Assembly: GCF_002080435.1 (NCBI RefSeq) | Contig: NZ_CP020539.1 | Span: 894,001-958,000, forward strand | DNA: 64,000 bases | Direction of reading: 5' to 3' | DNA from: Sphingobium herbicidovorans | GTDB lineage: Bacteria > Pseudomonadota > Alphaproteobacteria > Sphingomonadales > Sphingomonadaceae | In this document: in pieces, positions 27,101 to 36,662 of the stretch | Layout: each line of letters starts with the position of its first letter | How positions within the stretch are numbered: the first letter of the stretch is position 1 | The notes under the pieces: generated by a model | Database searches by the model: none | What the model was told of the DNA's origin: nothing | What the model saw: the letters and a program-made list of their open reading frames with translations, nothing else | Made by a program: the position numbers and the translations under genes

Positions 27101-27135
27101 AAGGGCGCTGCTTTCCCTTTGAAGGCAGCGCCCTT
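27101..27135. terminator. Bidirectional terminator
   Basis: AAGGGCGCTGC and GCAGCGCCCTT form an 11-bp stem around a 13-nt loop between the convergent VOC and Coq4-like genes. Confidence 0.6.
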
Positions 27136-27143
27136 TCCTGACC

Positions 27144-28034
27144 TCACTCCGCCGCCATCGACGCCATTCCCTGGTGACTGGGCCTCGGGTCTTCGCTGAC
27201 CGCGGTGGTCCAGGCCCATTCGCCCGGCGTTGGCGGATTGGTGATGCCGAATTCCTCGCGAATATCCTGCACCTGCCAGTCCAGATAGTCGCGATAGGGA
27301 ATGAGGAACAGCGGATGTTTCCAGTTGCGGCCCTGCGCCGCGCCAATATCCTCCGCATCCAGCTCGATCTTCACGGACTCCGGGTAGAATAGGCCGCTTT
27401 TCATGATCGTCTTGGCGCGCAGATAGGAACCGACCCGATTGAAGAAGGATGCCAGTTCGGGGACGAAATATTTATAGAATGCGCGTGTATTTGCCGCGAG
27501 CAGTGCGACCTCTCCGGCATGGTTGGTTTCAAATCCGGTGATCATATGTTCGATGTCGTGCGTGTGGGTGCGCTCCTTCATGTAGAAGTCGAAATCGGTC
27601 TTGATCTCCATACCCTGAAAGAAGTGATCCATATTGTAGCCGCTGTTGACGACGAAATCGTGGATTACTGCGCGCAGCGTCCCCGGCTCCGCACCTGCCA
27701 GTTCTTCGTTAGTGAACAGTGAAACCTTTTTGCCGGCCAACCACGCCTTGAATTCGGGCAGGCGCGCCTTTTCCTCTTCGAACAACTGAAAGATGCGTGG
27801 CCAGTTCTCCAACTCCATCAATATCTTCACGACATCGGGGATATAGGCCGTGTTCGGCAGCTCCGCCCCGTTCCGCCGCAGCATTTCCTGCGCGATCAAG
27901 GCGCGCAGTTGCGGGTGGTTGAGATAGGGCGAGGAGCTGATCAGGACGGAGCTTTCCGTCGTGAACCCAGGCCCTGATCCATTATAATAGGCAAAATCCG
28001 CGTCGCTTACGCGGGCTGAAATTTCATTTTCCAT
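27144..28034 (-). CDS. Coq4-family protein, catabolic-type homologue 2
   Basis: This protein of about 296 residues has H159-D160-x-x-H163, 11 residues, then E175 (HDIEHMITGFETNHAGE), again the exact HDxxHx11E signature of Coq4. It shares the N-terminal block ESSVLISSSPYLN ... LRRNGA with the homologue at 3896, so both belong to one branch that differs from plain Coq4. AGGAGAG precedes a double ATG; 28034 has the best spacing (28037 and 28052 are alternatives). It lies 27 bp downstream of the stop-proximal end of nothing on its own strand, but just upstream of receptor 3 (26-bp gap), with which it may be co-transcribed. Inference: a metal-dependent catabolic enzyme, not ubiquinone synthesis. 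Confidence 0.8.
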   Translation of the reverse strand: MENEISARVSDADFAYYNGSGPGFTTESSVLISSSPYLNHPQLRALIAQEMLRRNGAELPNTAYIPDVVKILMELENWPRIFQLFEEEKARLPEFKAWLAGKKVSLFTNEELAGAEPGTLRAVIHDFVVNSGYNMDHFFQGMEIKTDFDFYMKERTHTHDIEHMITGFETNHAGEVALLAANTRAFYKYFVPELASFFNRVGSYLRAKTIMKSGLFYPESVKIELDAEDIGAAQGRNWKHPLFLIPYRDYLDWQVQDIREEFGITNPPTPGEWAWTTAVSEDPRPSHQGMASMAAE

Positions 28035-28060
28035 CATCTCTCTCCTCTTCATTCCATTGT

Positions 28061-30529
28061 TCAGAAACTTACCCCAAGCTCGACACCATAAGTCCGGCCG
28101 CGCTCATAGCTGGTGACCAGTTGCAGGACTGGCGATCCGAAGGGATTATATTGCTGGTTGAACAGATTTTGCCCGAACAGGGACAGGGACGCCTTTGCCC
28201 TGCCCAGCGGCATGTCCATCCAGCCGATCCGGCCATCGACCAGCCAGTAGGATCTGGTGAAGGCATAGCGTTCAAGGTCCGCGACGTTGCCCGCAAGGTC
28301 GAAGAAAGGTGTCGACACCAACGGCGCACGACTGCGATAACGTGCGTCCACGCGAGCCGATATGTGGCCGCCCATCGCCATGTCAGGACTATCATATTGG
28401 GCCGAGGCCCGCCCTTGCCATTTCGAGGTAAAGACGGTGCGGGCAATGTCGGCGACTTCGGCGCCGTTCAGGATAAAGCTTTTATAGTCGAAGTCGGTAT
28501 AGCTGAGATTGCCGCTCAACGTCAGGCCCCGAACGGGCACCAGATCGGCTTCGATCTCGAACCCCTTGATGCTAGCCTTGCCCGCATTGTTGAAGAATTG
28601 TCGGCCGTTGATGAAGTTCTGGGTCTGAAGATCCTTATAGTCGCTGTAGAACAGGGCGATATTGGTACGCAGCCGGTTACCCCAGCTTTGCGCCTTCAGG
28701 CCCAGCTCGTAGGCGGTCAGCGTTTCGGGCTTGTAAGGGATGCCGCTCAATATGCCGCCCGCGACGTAGCCGGTCGATACCTTGCCATAGGCGGTCACGC
28801 GATCGGTCGGTCGCCAGGTGACGATCGCGGCCCAGGTCGCTTTCTTGTAATCCACCTTGTAGTCACCGACGCCCAGCTGTCCGCCCTGGCCGCCTGACAC
28901 CGCGAAAATGCGGTTTTCCCGCTTGTCGATCGTGTAGCGCAGGCCGCCGGTCAGGTCGATCGTGTCGGTCAGATGGTACGTCAGCTGGCCATAGGCGGCA
29001 TAGCTGTCGTTGATCGCCCGCGTCCGCGTGATGCCGCTGCCAAAGATGCTGTCCAGCGATGGATTGCTGTCCGCCGCATCGACGACGCCATCGCCGTTTA
29101 TGTCGAACGGGAGTGGCCCGACCGGCAGGCCGGGAATGATGCCAACCGTCGATGTATCTACCACCACGCCGTTCGCCACCGGCTGGAAAATCCCCAATAT
29201 GTCGGTCGCCGGCGTGTTTTCGTGGAAGTAGAACAGCCCCGCCGTAAGGTCGAAGGCGTTGGATGTCAGTTGTAGCTGGAACTCCTGGCTGAACTGCTTT
29301 TGCCTGGTCGATCGCGACGTCAGCAGGGAAAAGATGGAGTCGTTTGGACCGGGCGCATTGGCGGGGTCGAGTATGCCTGCCACATTTCCGGCAAGCAGCG
29401 CCTGCAACTGCGCCGTGGTGAAGCGCAGGCCGCCCGTCGCGGCGAGATCATAGACATTCGGATCCTGCCGAAATTTGCGGAAGGCGCTGATGCTCTTGAG
29501 GGTGATCGCGTCGCTTACGGGATAGGTCAGCGTCAGGCTGTGCCCCTGCGTTACCACATGTTCGGTGCTGGTGGCGTTGGCGACAGTCGTCAGGCGATCG
29601 GTCGAAATATTGGTGGTTCCGCCAAAGAGCGGCTGAAAGGCGATGATGGGCGAAAGCAACTGCCCAGACGCATCGGGGATGACGCCAAAGCTCTGCATCG
29701 CGCGCCCCGTCGCGCGCGCATCGGTATAGTCGAACCGATAGTCGGCGGTCAGGTCGCCCAGATCCAGCCGTGCCGCCACGCCGACGCCATCGACATTGCG
29801 CCCGCCCAGCCGATCGGCGATCCGCTGGACACCAAATGACGGGTCGCGCTGGCGCAGGTCTATCGTCTGTCCGCCCAGCAGGTTGCGGTAATCGCCTTCT
29901 ATCTCGTCATGCAGGTAGGACAGCTTGACCGACAGCGGACCCAGGGCGGGCAGATCGACCGAAATCTTCGCCCGCTTCGCATCATAATTGCCGTAGGAAA
30001 CCGAGCCGCGCACCCCGAACTCGCCAGAGGGGGCGGCGGTGACCAGGCTGATCGCGCCGCTGGTCGCATTGCGCCCGAACAGCGTGCCCTGTGGGCCGCG
30101 CAGCACTTCCACCCGCTGAATATCGGACAGGTCAAAGATCGAACCGACCGTGCGCCCGATATAGACGCCGTCCAGATAGATGCCGACCTTGGGATCGACC
30201 GCATTGTTCGATGTGCCCGACGCCACGCCGCGGATGATGATCGTGGGATTGGATTGCAGGCCCTGCGTATTGATCTGAAGGCTGGGCGCAATGCCGGCCA
30301 GGTTGCGGATGTTGGTGACGCGTAGCTGGTCGAGCTGCTCGGCCCCGATCGCGGTCACCGCCACGGGCACCTTTTGCAGGCTTTCCTCGCGGCGCTGCGC
30401 CGTCACGATAATATCGGCCAGCTGGCCCTGAACGGAATCCTGCCGGGCCGGGTCGGCATCCTGCGCCAAAGCCGCTGTCGTGGCGAACGACGATATACCC
30501 GCTAACGCAACGGCAATCGATGAATGCAT
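28061..30529 (-). CDS. TonB-dependent receptor 3
   Basis: This 822-residue outer-membrane transporter has a signal peptide (cleavage after ALA, about residue 22), LADIIVTAQRREESLQKVPV as the TonB-box-like and plug start, PQGTLFGRNATSGAISL in the plug, and a barrel ending GRTYGVELGVSF with a terminal Phe. It carries the FGRNATSGAI variant and is less similar to receptors 1 and 2 than these are to each other. The ATG at 30529 follows AAGGGGATTG; the longer frame to 30562 lacks a signal-peptide character. An XRE regulator gene lies upstream on the same strand and the Coq4-like gene lies just downstream, so uptake and catabolism may be linked. Confidence 0.93.
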   Translation of the reverse strand: MHSSIAVALAGISSFATTAALAQDADPARQDSVQGQLADIIVTAQRREESLQKVPVAVTAIGAEQLDQLRVTNIRNLAGIAPSLQINTQGLQSNPTIIIRGVASGTSNNAVDPKVGIYLDGVYIGRTVGSIFDLSDIQRVEVLRGPQGTLFGRNATSGAISLVTAAPSGEFGVRGSVSYGNYDAKRAKISVDLPALGPLSVKLSYLHDEIEGDYRNLLGGQTIDLRQRDPSFGVQRIADRLGGRNVDGVGVAARLDLGDLTADYRFDYTDARATGRAMQSFGVIPDASGQLLSPIIAFQPLFGGTTNISTDRLTTVANATSTEHVVTQGHSLTLTYPVSDAITLKSISAFRKFRQDPNVYDLAATGGLRFTTAQLQALLAGNVAGILDPANAPGPNDSIFSLLTSRSTRQKQFSQEFQLQLTSNAFDLTAGLFYFHENTPATDILGIFQPVANGVVVDTSTVGIIPGLPVGPLPFDINGDGVVDAADSNPSLDSIFGSGITRTRAINDSYAAYGQLTYHLTDTIDLTGGLRYTIDKRENRIFAVSGGQGGQLGVGDYKVDYKKATWAAIVTWRPTDRVTAYGKVSTGYVAGGILSGIPYKPETLTAYELGLKAQSWGNRLRTNIALFYSDYKDLQTQNFINGRQFFNNAGKASIKGFEIEADLVPVRGLTLSGNLSYTDFDYKSFILNGAEVADIARTVFTSKWQGRASAQYDSPDMAMGGHISARVDARYRSRAPLVSTPFFDLAGNVADLERYAFTRSYWLVDGRIGWMDMPLGRAKASLSLFGQNLFNQQYNPFGSPVLQLVTSYERGRTYGVELGVSF

Positions 30530-30823
30530 GGCAATCCCCTTCCTTTCGTCGGGCGATGCCATCCCTCAAATACGGGCCGTGCTCATTGGAAAAGCACGGT
30601 CCCCCGCTGCGATCACATGCGTTGTTCCGCATTCGATCACAAACGGCTGGCGGTGTTCCGCCATTATCTTCTTCAAGATGCAGATCGATCGGCGGCACAT
30701 TGCCGCCAGCCCATTTCTGCATCCTCTCCCAATAGCTCTGCCGCGGATCATATCGCTGGTCAGGCTACCTTCTTTGGTTGGAGGGTGACTTGAAATGATC
30801 CCTTCGTCAAGCGGGATTGGGCG

Positions 30824-31573
30824 TCAGCGCGATTTGAGCGGAGCGACCGGACAGGCGACGGCCAGAATGGCATGCCATTCGCCCGGCAAGGCGGATGTGC
30901 GGCGATCCGAGTGGGCGATTTCGCGAAGTTCCGCGCGGAAGCGCTCTATCCGTTCTGCCACGCGGGCGATGCCGACCGGAGATAATTTCACCGTTTCGAC
31001 GCCGAAGATCGTGTTGGGATCTCCATAGTCCAGCGAGAAGAATAAATGCTTCATATGCTGTTCGAAATGCCGTCGCATGGGTTCGCGCTGCCACACATGG
31101 GCAGGGTCCAGCCGGGCGCGCAGCCGACCGCCGGGCAGGCGATCGATCAGCGCCAGTCGTTCCAGCCGCTCGACGTGCTGGGCGATATGGTCGGCGGGAA
31201 TCCCGAACCCTTCCTCTGCCTCGGACACGGGCCAGCCGGTGATGATGATGAAGAAAACGGTGGACAGTTCGGGACTGGTTGTCAGCGCCTTTTCCTGGGC
31301 CAGCGTCAACTTGTCGGACGACCGGTCTCGCACGGCTGCTTCCTCGGCGATCTCGGTCAGGCTGGTGTCTGCGAGCGCGCAGAGTTGCGACAGGGTGCGA
31401 AGGCCAAGCCCGCGTCCGTGAAGCCATCGCTTGACGGTGGCGGTGCCGACATCCAGCTTTTTCGCGACATCGGCCTGCGTCAGCCCGGCAGCGCGCAGCC
31501 GTCGCCGCAGCGCCGCCAGCAGTAGTTCATGTTCCATGCCGAAAGGGTCGCTGGACGAAGGGGTGGGGCTCAT
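30824..31573 (-). CDS. XRE-type helix-turn-helix regulator
   Basis: This 249-residue regulator has an N-terminal Cro/C1-type domain (about 18-70) with LTQADVAKKLDVGTATVKRW as the helix-turn-helix. It is followed by a long C-terminal domain that holds a possible second winged-helix-like part (FGIPADHIAQHVERLERLAL). It has no membrane segment. The ATG at 31573 is preceded by GAGGGAT; the frame upstream of it reads as non-coding. It lies 294 bp upstream of receptor 3 on the same strand, so it may regulate the receptor and the Coq4-like gene. Its ligand is unknown. Confidence 0.83.
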   Translation of the reverse strand: MSPTPSSSDPFGMEHELLLAALRRRLRAAGLTQADVAKKLDVGTATVKRWLHGRGLGLRTLSQLCALADTSLTEIAEEAAVRDRSSDKLTLAQEKALTTSPELSTVFFIIITGWPVSEAEEGFGIPADHIAQHVERLERLALIDRLPGGRLRARLDPAHVWQREPMRRHFEQHMKHLFFSLDYGDPNTIFGVETVKLSPVGIARVAERIERFRAELREIAHSDRRTSALPGEWHAILAVACPVAPLKSR

Positions 31574-31963
31574 CAGATGATCCCTCTTTCCGCGGCGCGG
31601 ATGATGCCGGGTCGGCGGCGCGCTACACTTTCCCTTGCGATGTTTGATCGCGGATAGGTCCGGGGTCGATGTCCATCCCTCCCCTCTCCGGCTGCACGGC
31701 GTTCGTGCAGCCGGAGCTTGTTTTCTCTCCCAGCCATGATCTCTCCCATGTTCGTCGTTGGCGATCATGGTAGATGGTGCCCGACAGCTTACAAGTGGCT
31801 AAGGCGGCCCCTTTGGCCATTGCCTGTTTTCCGTCGCATTCCTTTTTGATCAAGCATAGGATGGCGATCGGTAGAGGATGTTGCCTGGAACTGAGATCAC
31901 TCCTGTCTCGGCATCGTCCCCCTATCGTTCGAGAACTTCAGGCGGCATGACGAGGTTTGCATA
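31574..31963. other. 390-bp divergent gap with an orphan hairpin
   Basis: No protein gene is supported between the XRE gene and the MaoC gene. The gap must hold both promoters. It also contains a 13-bp perfect hairpin followed by a T-rich tail on the plus strand, listed separately. Confidence 0.5.
31686..31724 (+). terminator. Orphan rho-independent terminator-like hairpin
   Basis: CTCCGGCTGCACG and CGTGCAGCCGGAG form a perfect 13-bp stem with a GCGTT loop, followed by CTTGTTTT on the plus strand. No plus-strand gene ends before it: the upstream gene reads the other way. It may end a short non-coding RNA or an antisense leader transcript. Confidence 0.6.
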
Positions 31964-32416
31964 ATGGGCCAATTTTTCGATTATCTTCAGTCCAGGGCGG
32001 ATGAAGAAGCAGTGTCGGACTGGATCCTGGTGAGTCAGGAAATGATCGATCAATTCGCCGACGCGACCAAGGACCATCAATATATTCACGTCGATTCCGA
32101 ACGCGCGAGCCAGTCGCCGTTCGGCGGCACGATTGCACACGGCTTCCTGACGCTGTCGTTGCTGTCCCACCTGTGCAACGATGCGCGCGGCGACATCGTC
32201 CCGGACGGCGCTACCGAGATCAATTATGGCAGTAACAAGCTGCGTTTCCTGGCGCCGGTCCGCTCGGGCAAGCGTGTGCGTGGGCGCTTTAAGCCGCTGG
32301 AGATTGTCGAAAAGCGGCCGGGGCAAATCCAGCTCACTACCGAAGCGACAGTCGAGATCGAGGGCGAGGACAAGCCTGCGCTCATTTGCGAATGGATCAC
32401 CCAGTTCAAGCTGTGA
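31964..32416 (+). CDS. MaoC family (R)-specific enoyl-CoA hydratase
   Basis: This 150-residue single hot-dog protein is of the MaoC hydratase group. The catalytic pair is visible as D37 and H42 in ATKDHQYIHVD, and FGGTIAHGFLTLSLLS forms the hydratase signature. It hydrates 2-enoyl-CoA thioesters, usually in beta-oxidation. The gene stands alone on the plus strand after the catabolic region. A related MaoC protein is at 56994, and this one may serve the same or another CoA pathway. The ATG at 31964 is the first in frame. Confidence 0.88.
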   Translation: MGQFFDYLQSRADEEAVSDWILVSQEMIDQFADATKDHQYIHVDSERASQSPFGGTIAHGFLTLSLLSHLCNDARGDIVPDGATEINYGSNKLRFLAPVRSGKRVRGRFKPLEIVEKRPGQIQLTTEATVEIEGEDKPALICEWITQFKL

Positions 32417-32538
32417 AAAGAGGCGGCTGACGGTGATCCGCGCATCCGATCACGGCGAATAGCGCATGCGGATCAGCAGGATTGGCAGTGGATAATTTGG
32501 AAGACCGGCAGGATCAGGCCTGGCGCGCGCGAATATGT

Positions 32539-32781
32539 TCAGGCGGCGCTGTTTGCTGAGTGGATGCCGAACGCCATTCGGGCAGCGTTGATCGTATATT
32601 GATATTCCTGGCTGTCAGGAACAAGATCGTGCCAGTCCTTGTTGGCAATAGCCGCGAAACTGTCTTGCCAGATCTTGCAGGCGATCAATTGTATTTCAGT
32701 TTCCTTGGGAGCTCTCTGCGCTTCCAGGCAATCGCGAAGAATTGCGTGAAAGACGGCGCCCCGGACTGGTGCGTTTTTCAT
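32539..32781 (-). CDS. Hypothetical protein, about 80 residues
   Basis: I do not recognise this protein. It is a small soluble protein with a mixed charge pattern (AIANKDWHDLVPDSQEYQYT). GGAGAGG lies 9 nt before the ATG at 32781; an in-frame ATG at 32787 is too close to it. Codon use is less GC-rich than in neighbours, and the whole 32.4-33.4 kb stretch is AT-richer, so transfer or relaxed selection is possible. Confidence 0.45.
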   Translation of the reverse strand: MKNAPVRGAVFHAILRDCLEAQRAPKETEIQLIACKIWQDSFAAIANKDWHDLVPDSQEYQYTINAARMAFGIHSANSAA

Positions 32782-33094
32782 GGGCATCCTCTCCAGCAGC
32801 CGATTCTCTGTTCAGCTTACGAAAACGGAAATTTGCATAAGGGCATGCCTTCGTCAACCATGCGACGAAATTTCCTGATGTTAACCTAAGTAAAGATTAC
32901 GATCATTTCAAATCGTCTAGATTTTCACTGTAAGTACAACGTTGTCATTTTGATAAGTGATTGATAGTGAAGATGTCAGGCGCTGAAGCCTCGCCCGATG
33001 GGCGCATCCTATCAATTCCTGATCGCAGAGATTTTCGTCAATGACGGGCCGTCCTGTGCCTGCATATATTCTTGCCTACCCAAAATAGCCAAGC
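32782..33094. other. AT-rich gap without a recognisable gene
   Basis: This stretch of about 310 bp has clearly lower GC than the flanks, many A/T runs and no open frame with a good start. It may hold promoters of the two small flanking minus-strand frames. I see no RNA gene in it. Confidence 0.4.
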
Positions 33095-33274
33095 TCAGTT
33101 CAACGAGGTCGCATGCCTTCGTTGCAGCCGCAGCGCCATCGCCTGGAAGCGGACGGCGCGTTCATTGTGCTGGGCGATGGTCGCCTGGTCTGCGCCGCGC
33201 AGACGGGCTTCTCTGGCACGCCGCGCTTCCTTGGCCGCGCAGGCTGAAAAATGCGATGCGTCATGGGGGCGCAT
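33095..33274 (-). CDS. Small basic hypothetical protein, about 59 residues
   Basis: I do not recognise a family. The predicted protein is Arg/Ala-rich and helical in look (AAKEARRAREARLRGAD, ending RLQRRHATSLN). The ATG at 33274 is preceded by GAGAGGA at good spacing, which supports translation. It stands alone in an AT-rich stretch downstream of the LysR gene. Confidence 0.45.
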   Translation of the reverse strand: MRPHDASHFSACAAKEARRAREARLRGADQATIAQHNERAVRFQAMALRLQRRHATSLN

Positions 33275-33395
33275 GACCCGATCCTCTCTTCTATCTCTTA
33301 TGCCGACCCTTATATCACCGGGCCTGTCGCGGCTGCTATAATGCAGGTTATAAGCAAAAAGCTGCAATTTTCTGACTCTGTTTCACCGAAAGATT

Positions 33396-33419
33396 TTGTT
33401 GCGTAACAGACTGCAACAA
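33396..33419 (-). terminator. Weak hairpin after the LysR gene
   Basis: TTGTTGC and GCAACAA (7-bp arms, 10-nt loop) lie 16 bp downstream of the LysR stop and are followed by AATCTTT on the minus strand. Confidence 0.35.
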
Positions 33420-33434
33420 CAGGGAAATTACCGG

Positions 33435-34358
33435 TCAACGGGCCGGGGGTTGGATTGGTCGTCCGCCCTTGCTCCACGGTGCATTGCCGAAGGTGTCGCG
33501 CAGAAAGCCTATAAAGGCATCTACGGCTGCGGGGCGACCGGCGGCGCGCGGGTGAACGGCATAAAGGGCAAGGTCATCGGGGCCTTCCCAGCGATCCAGA
33601 ATTTGGACAAGTTTTCCTTCGCCAAGCAACACGCCCACGTCCCAGAGGGAGCGCAGGGCGATGCCGGTGCCGGTAAGGGCCAGTTCGCGAACGATCTCGC
33701 TGGAATTGGTGCGCACATGGCTGCGGCCATCGACCAGCTTGCGGGATCGGCCGTTGACCAGCCGCCAGGGAAGCTGTCCGTCCGCCGCGAGCAGCCGGTG
33801 GCGGGCCAGGTCCGCGATGTTCTGCGGCGCTTCATGCGCAGCCAGATAGGCGGGGCTGGCGCACAGGATCCGACGATTGGCGGCGAGATGATGGCCCTCA
33901 AGATGCGCGGGAATGTCGTTGGTTATGCGAATGGCGACGTCGATGCGCTGTGACAGCAGGTCTTCATAGGCGTCGGTAAGATTGAGTTCGAGTTCGACCT
34001 TCGGATGGTTGTCGAGGAAACGGCCGACATGCGGTGCGACATGCAGCCGGCCGAACGAGGTTGGTGCGGAGACGCGCAGTGGGCCTGACGCAGCGCGATG
34101 CCGGTTATTGACCCGGTCCTCCGCCTGTTCGATCGCTTCGAGGATGGCGACTATGTCCCGGTGGAGGCTGGCCCCGTCCTCGGTGAGTGCGAGCCGCCGG
34201 GTGGTGCGGTGAACGAGCCGGACGCCCAGGCGCGCTTCAAGGCGCGAGATGCGCTTGGACATCATGGCCGGGGAAATGTTGAGCATCCGCCCCGCTGCCG
34301 ACAGGCTGCCGGCATCAATCGCTCGCGCAAACAGGACATAGTCCGGGTCCATCATCAT
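33435..34358 (-). CDS. LysR family transcriptional regulator
   Basis: This 307-residue regulator has an N-terminal winged helix-turn-helix (about 15-62: GSLSAAGRMLNISPAMMSKR, then LEARLGVRLVHRTTRRLALT) and a substrate-binding-type effector domain (ASGPLRVSAPTSFGRLHVAP onward). Three ATGs stand in a row after AAGGAAAAG, and the first is at 34358. It is divergent from malate synthase G (99-bp gap) and is a likely regulator of it, as is common for LysR pairs. A TTTTCC-TTATA-GGAAAA repeat overlaps its translation start, consistent with autoregulation. Confidence 0.9.
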   Translation of the reverse strand: MMMDPDYVLFARAIDAGSLSAAGRMLNISPAMMSKRISRLEARLGVRLVHRTTRRLALTEDGASLHRDIVAILEAIEQAEDRVNNRHRAASGPLRVSAPTSFGRLHVAPHVGRFLDNHPKVELELNLTDAYEDLLSQRIDVAIRITNDIPAHLEGHHLAANRRILCASPAYLAAHEAPQNIADLARHRLLAADGQLPWRLVNGRSRKLVDGRSHVRTNSSEIVRELALTGTGIALRSLWDVGVLLGEGKLVQILDRWEGPDDLALYAVHPRAAGRPAAVDAFIGFLRDTFGNAPWSKGGRPIQPPAR

Positions 34359-34359
34359 C

Positions 34360-34376
34360 TTTTCCTTATAGGAAAA
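34360..34376. promoter_or_regulatory. Candidate LysR-type operator
   Basis: TTTTCC and GGAAAA surround a 5-nt centre between lysR and glcB. It fits the T-N11-A pattern of LysR sites and overlaps the lysR ribosome binding site. Confidence 0.4.
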
Positions 34377-34457
34377 TATCTTTCAACCTTTTGTTGCCTA
34401 GTGCGAGGATGACCGAGGGTCTATAGGCTGGACGCAGTCTTTTTGCGGAGTGTTTTC

Positions 34458-36560
34458 ATGCCCGACATGATCGAAAAATCCGGCCTGAAGGTCGCCGCGC
34501 AGCTGGCCGGCTTCATCGATGAGCAGGTTTTGCCGGGGACCGGCCTTGACGCCGCGTCCTTCTGGAGCGGGGTGGCGGGGATTTTCGCCCAGTTTGCGCC
34601 GCGCAATGCCGCACTGCTGGTGAAACGGGACGCGATGCAGGCGCAGATTGATGCATGGCATGCCGCGCGGGCGGGGCAGAAGCTGGATAGCGAAGCCTAT
34701 CGCGCGTTCCTGACCGAGATCGGGTATCTGACGCCGGAGCCTGCGCCTTTCACCATCGGATCGACGCGGGTCGATGATGAACTGGCGACGCTGGCCGGTC
34801 CGCAGCTGGTCGTGCCGATCCTTAACGCGCGCTTCCTACTGAACGCCGCCAATGCGCGCTGGGGCAGCCTGTATGACGCGCTGTACGGCACCGACGCGAT
34901 TACCGACGCGCCCGCTGGCAAGGGCTATGACGCGGCGCGTGGCGCGCAGGTGATCGGTTGGGCCAAGGCGTTCCTGGATCGGGCGGCGCCGCTGGCCGAG
35001 GGAAGCTGGACGGAGTGGACGGGCGGCGCGCCGGTGCTGCGCGATCCTTCGCAACTGGCGGGACGGGCTGGCGACAACATCCTGCTGCGCAACAACGGCC
35101 TGCATATCGAGCTGGTGATCGACGCTGCCCATCCCATCGGGCGGGATGATCCGGCGCATCTGGCGGATGTTATCCTGGAATCGGCGCTGTCGACGATTTG
35201 CGACCTAGAGGATTCGGTCGCGGCGGTGGACGCCGCCGACAAGGTGGCGGCCTACGCCAACTGGCTGGGTCTGATGAAGGGCGACCTGGAAGAGACGTTC
35301 GACAAGAATGGCGCGGTGATGACGCGGCGGTTGAATGGCGACCGCTTCTATGTCGCGCTGGACGGGACCAGCTTCACCTTGCCGGGTCGGTCGCTGCTGT
35401 TCGTGCGCAATGTCGGCCATCTGATGACGACGCCCGCGGTGCGACTGGCCGATGGGACGGAGGCGCCCGAGGGGATATTGGATGGCATCGTCACCAGCCT
35501 GATCGCCTTGCATGATCTTCGTCGGAAGGGTCGTTTCGTCAACAGCCGCGCGGGCAGCATCTATATCGTCAAGCCCAAGATGCATGGGCCCGAAGAGGTC
35601 GCCTTCACCAACGACCTGTTCGACGCGATTGAGGACCTCCTGGGACTGGACCGGCATCAGCTGAAGGTCGGGGTGATGGATGAAGAGCGGCGGACTTCGG
35701 CCAACCTTGCTGCCTGCATTCATGCGGTGCGCGACCGGATCGTGTTCATCAACACCGGTTTCCTCGATCGCACCGGCGACGAAATCCACACGTCGATGCG
35801 CGCGGGGCCGATGGTGCGCAAGGGCGACATGAAGGGCGCGGCGTGGATCAAGGCCTATGAAGATCGCAACGTTCAGATCGGCCTTGCGTGCGGACTGTCT
35901 GGCAGGGCGCAGATCGGCAAGGGCATGTGGGCCGCACCGGACCGGATGGCGGACATGCTGGAGCAGAAGATCGGCCATCCCATGACGGGGGCGAATACGG
36001 CGTGGGTGCCTTCGCCCACCGCAGCGACGCTGCACGCCACCCATTATCATGCGGTCGATGTGTTCGCGCGGCAGGCGGAGCGGAAGGCCGAAGCCGTCGC
36101 CAGCCTGGACGCGCTGCTGACGATCCCGCTGGCGGCGGGGCAGAACTGGTCGCCGCAGGATATACGCGACGAGCTGGACAATAATGCGCAAGGGATATTG
36201 GGTTATGTCGTGCGCTGGGTGGATCAGGGCGTCGGCTGCTCCAAGGTGCCGGACATTCATGACATCGGCTTGATGGAGGATCGCGCGACGCTGCGCATTT
36301 CATCGCAGCATATCGCCAACTGGCTGCTGCATGGCGTGTGTTCGGCCGAAGAGGTCGACGCTGCGCTGCGGCGGATGGCGGCAAAGGTCGATGCGCAGAA
36401 TGCGGGCGATCCGCTCTACCAGCCGATGAGCGGGCGCGAGGATGAGAGCATTGCGTTCCAGGCGGCGCGGGCGCTGGTTTTCGAAGGCGTGGCGCAGCCC
36501 AACGGTTATACTGAGCCGTTGCTGCATGCTTATCGGGCGAAGGCCAAGATAGCTGCTTGA
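34458..36560 (+). CDS. glcB: Malate synthase G
   Basis: This 700-residue enzyme condenses glyoxylate with acetyl-CoA to malate in the glyoxylate shunt and is cytosolic. Family blocks are [57 protein letters not shown] and [33 protein letters not shown] near the end holds the catalytic aspartate region. Length fits isoform G (about 720) rather than A (about 530). GCGGAG lies 7 nt before the ATG at 34458; a TTG at 34443 lies before that site and was rejected. It is divergent from a LysR gene that probably controls it. The enzyme would return the acetyl-CoA made by the beta-oxidation genes of this window to central metabolism. Confidence 0.95.
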   Translation: MPDMIEKSGLKVAAQLAGFIDEQVLPGTGLDAASFWSGVAGIFAQFAPRNAALLVKRDAMQAQIDAWHAARAGQKLDSEAYRAFLTEIGYLTPEPAPFTIGSTRVDDELATLAGPQLVVPILNARFLLNAANARWGSLYDALYGTDAITDAPAGKGYDAARGAQVIGWAKAFLDRAAPLAEGSWTEWTGGAPVLRDPSQLAGRAGDNILLRNNGLHIELVIDAAHPIGRDDPAHLADVILESALSTICDLEDSVAAVDAADKVAAYANWLGLMKGDLEETFDKNGAVMTRRLNGDRFYVALDGTSFTLPGRSLLFVRNVGHLMTTPAVRLADGTEAPEGILDGIVTSLIALHDLRRKGRFVNSRAGSIYIVKPKMHGPEEVAFTNDLFDAIEDLLGLDRHQLKVGVMDEERRTSANLAACIHAVRDRIVFINTGFLDRTGDEIHTSMRAGPMVRKGDMKGAAWIKAYEDRNVQIGLACGLSGRAQIGKGMWAAPDRMADMLEQKIGHPMTGANTAWVPSPTAATLHATHYHAVDVFARQAERKAEAVASLDALLTIPLAAGQNWSPQDIRDELDNNAQGILGYVVRWVDQGVGCSKVPDIHDIGLMEDRATLRISSQHIANWLLHGVCSAEEVDAALRRMAAKVDAQNAGDPLYQPMSGREDESIAFQAARALVFEGVAQPNGYTEPLLHAYRAKAKIAA

Positions 36561-36662
36561 TCGGGCGTCGCGGGTTTTTGCGTTTCGCGCAGAGGCGCAG
36601 AGTTCGCTGAGGGTTTTGGGCGGGCGTTGCTCTGCAGTTTCTGAGTCTTTGCGCGGACATTG

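Noticed and set aside
35205..36260. 351-residue minus-strand frame
   Set aside because: Antisense to malate synthase G.
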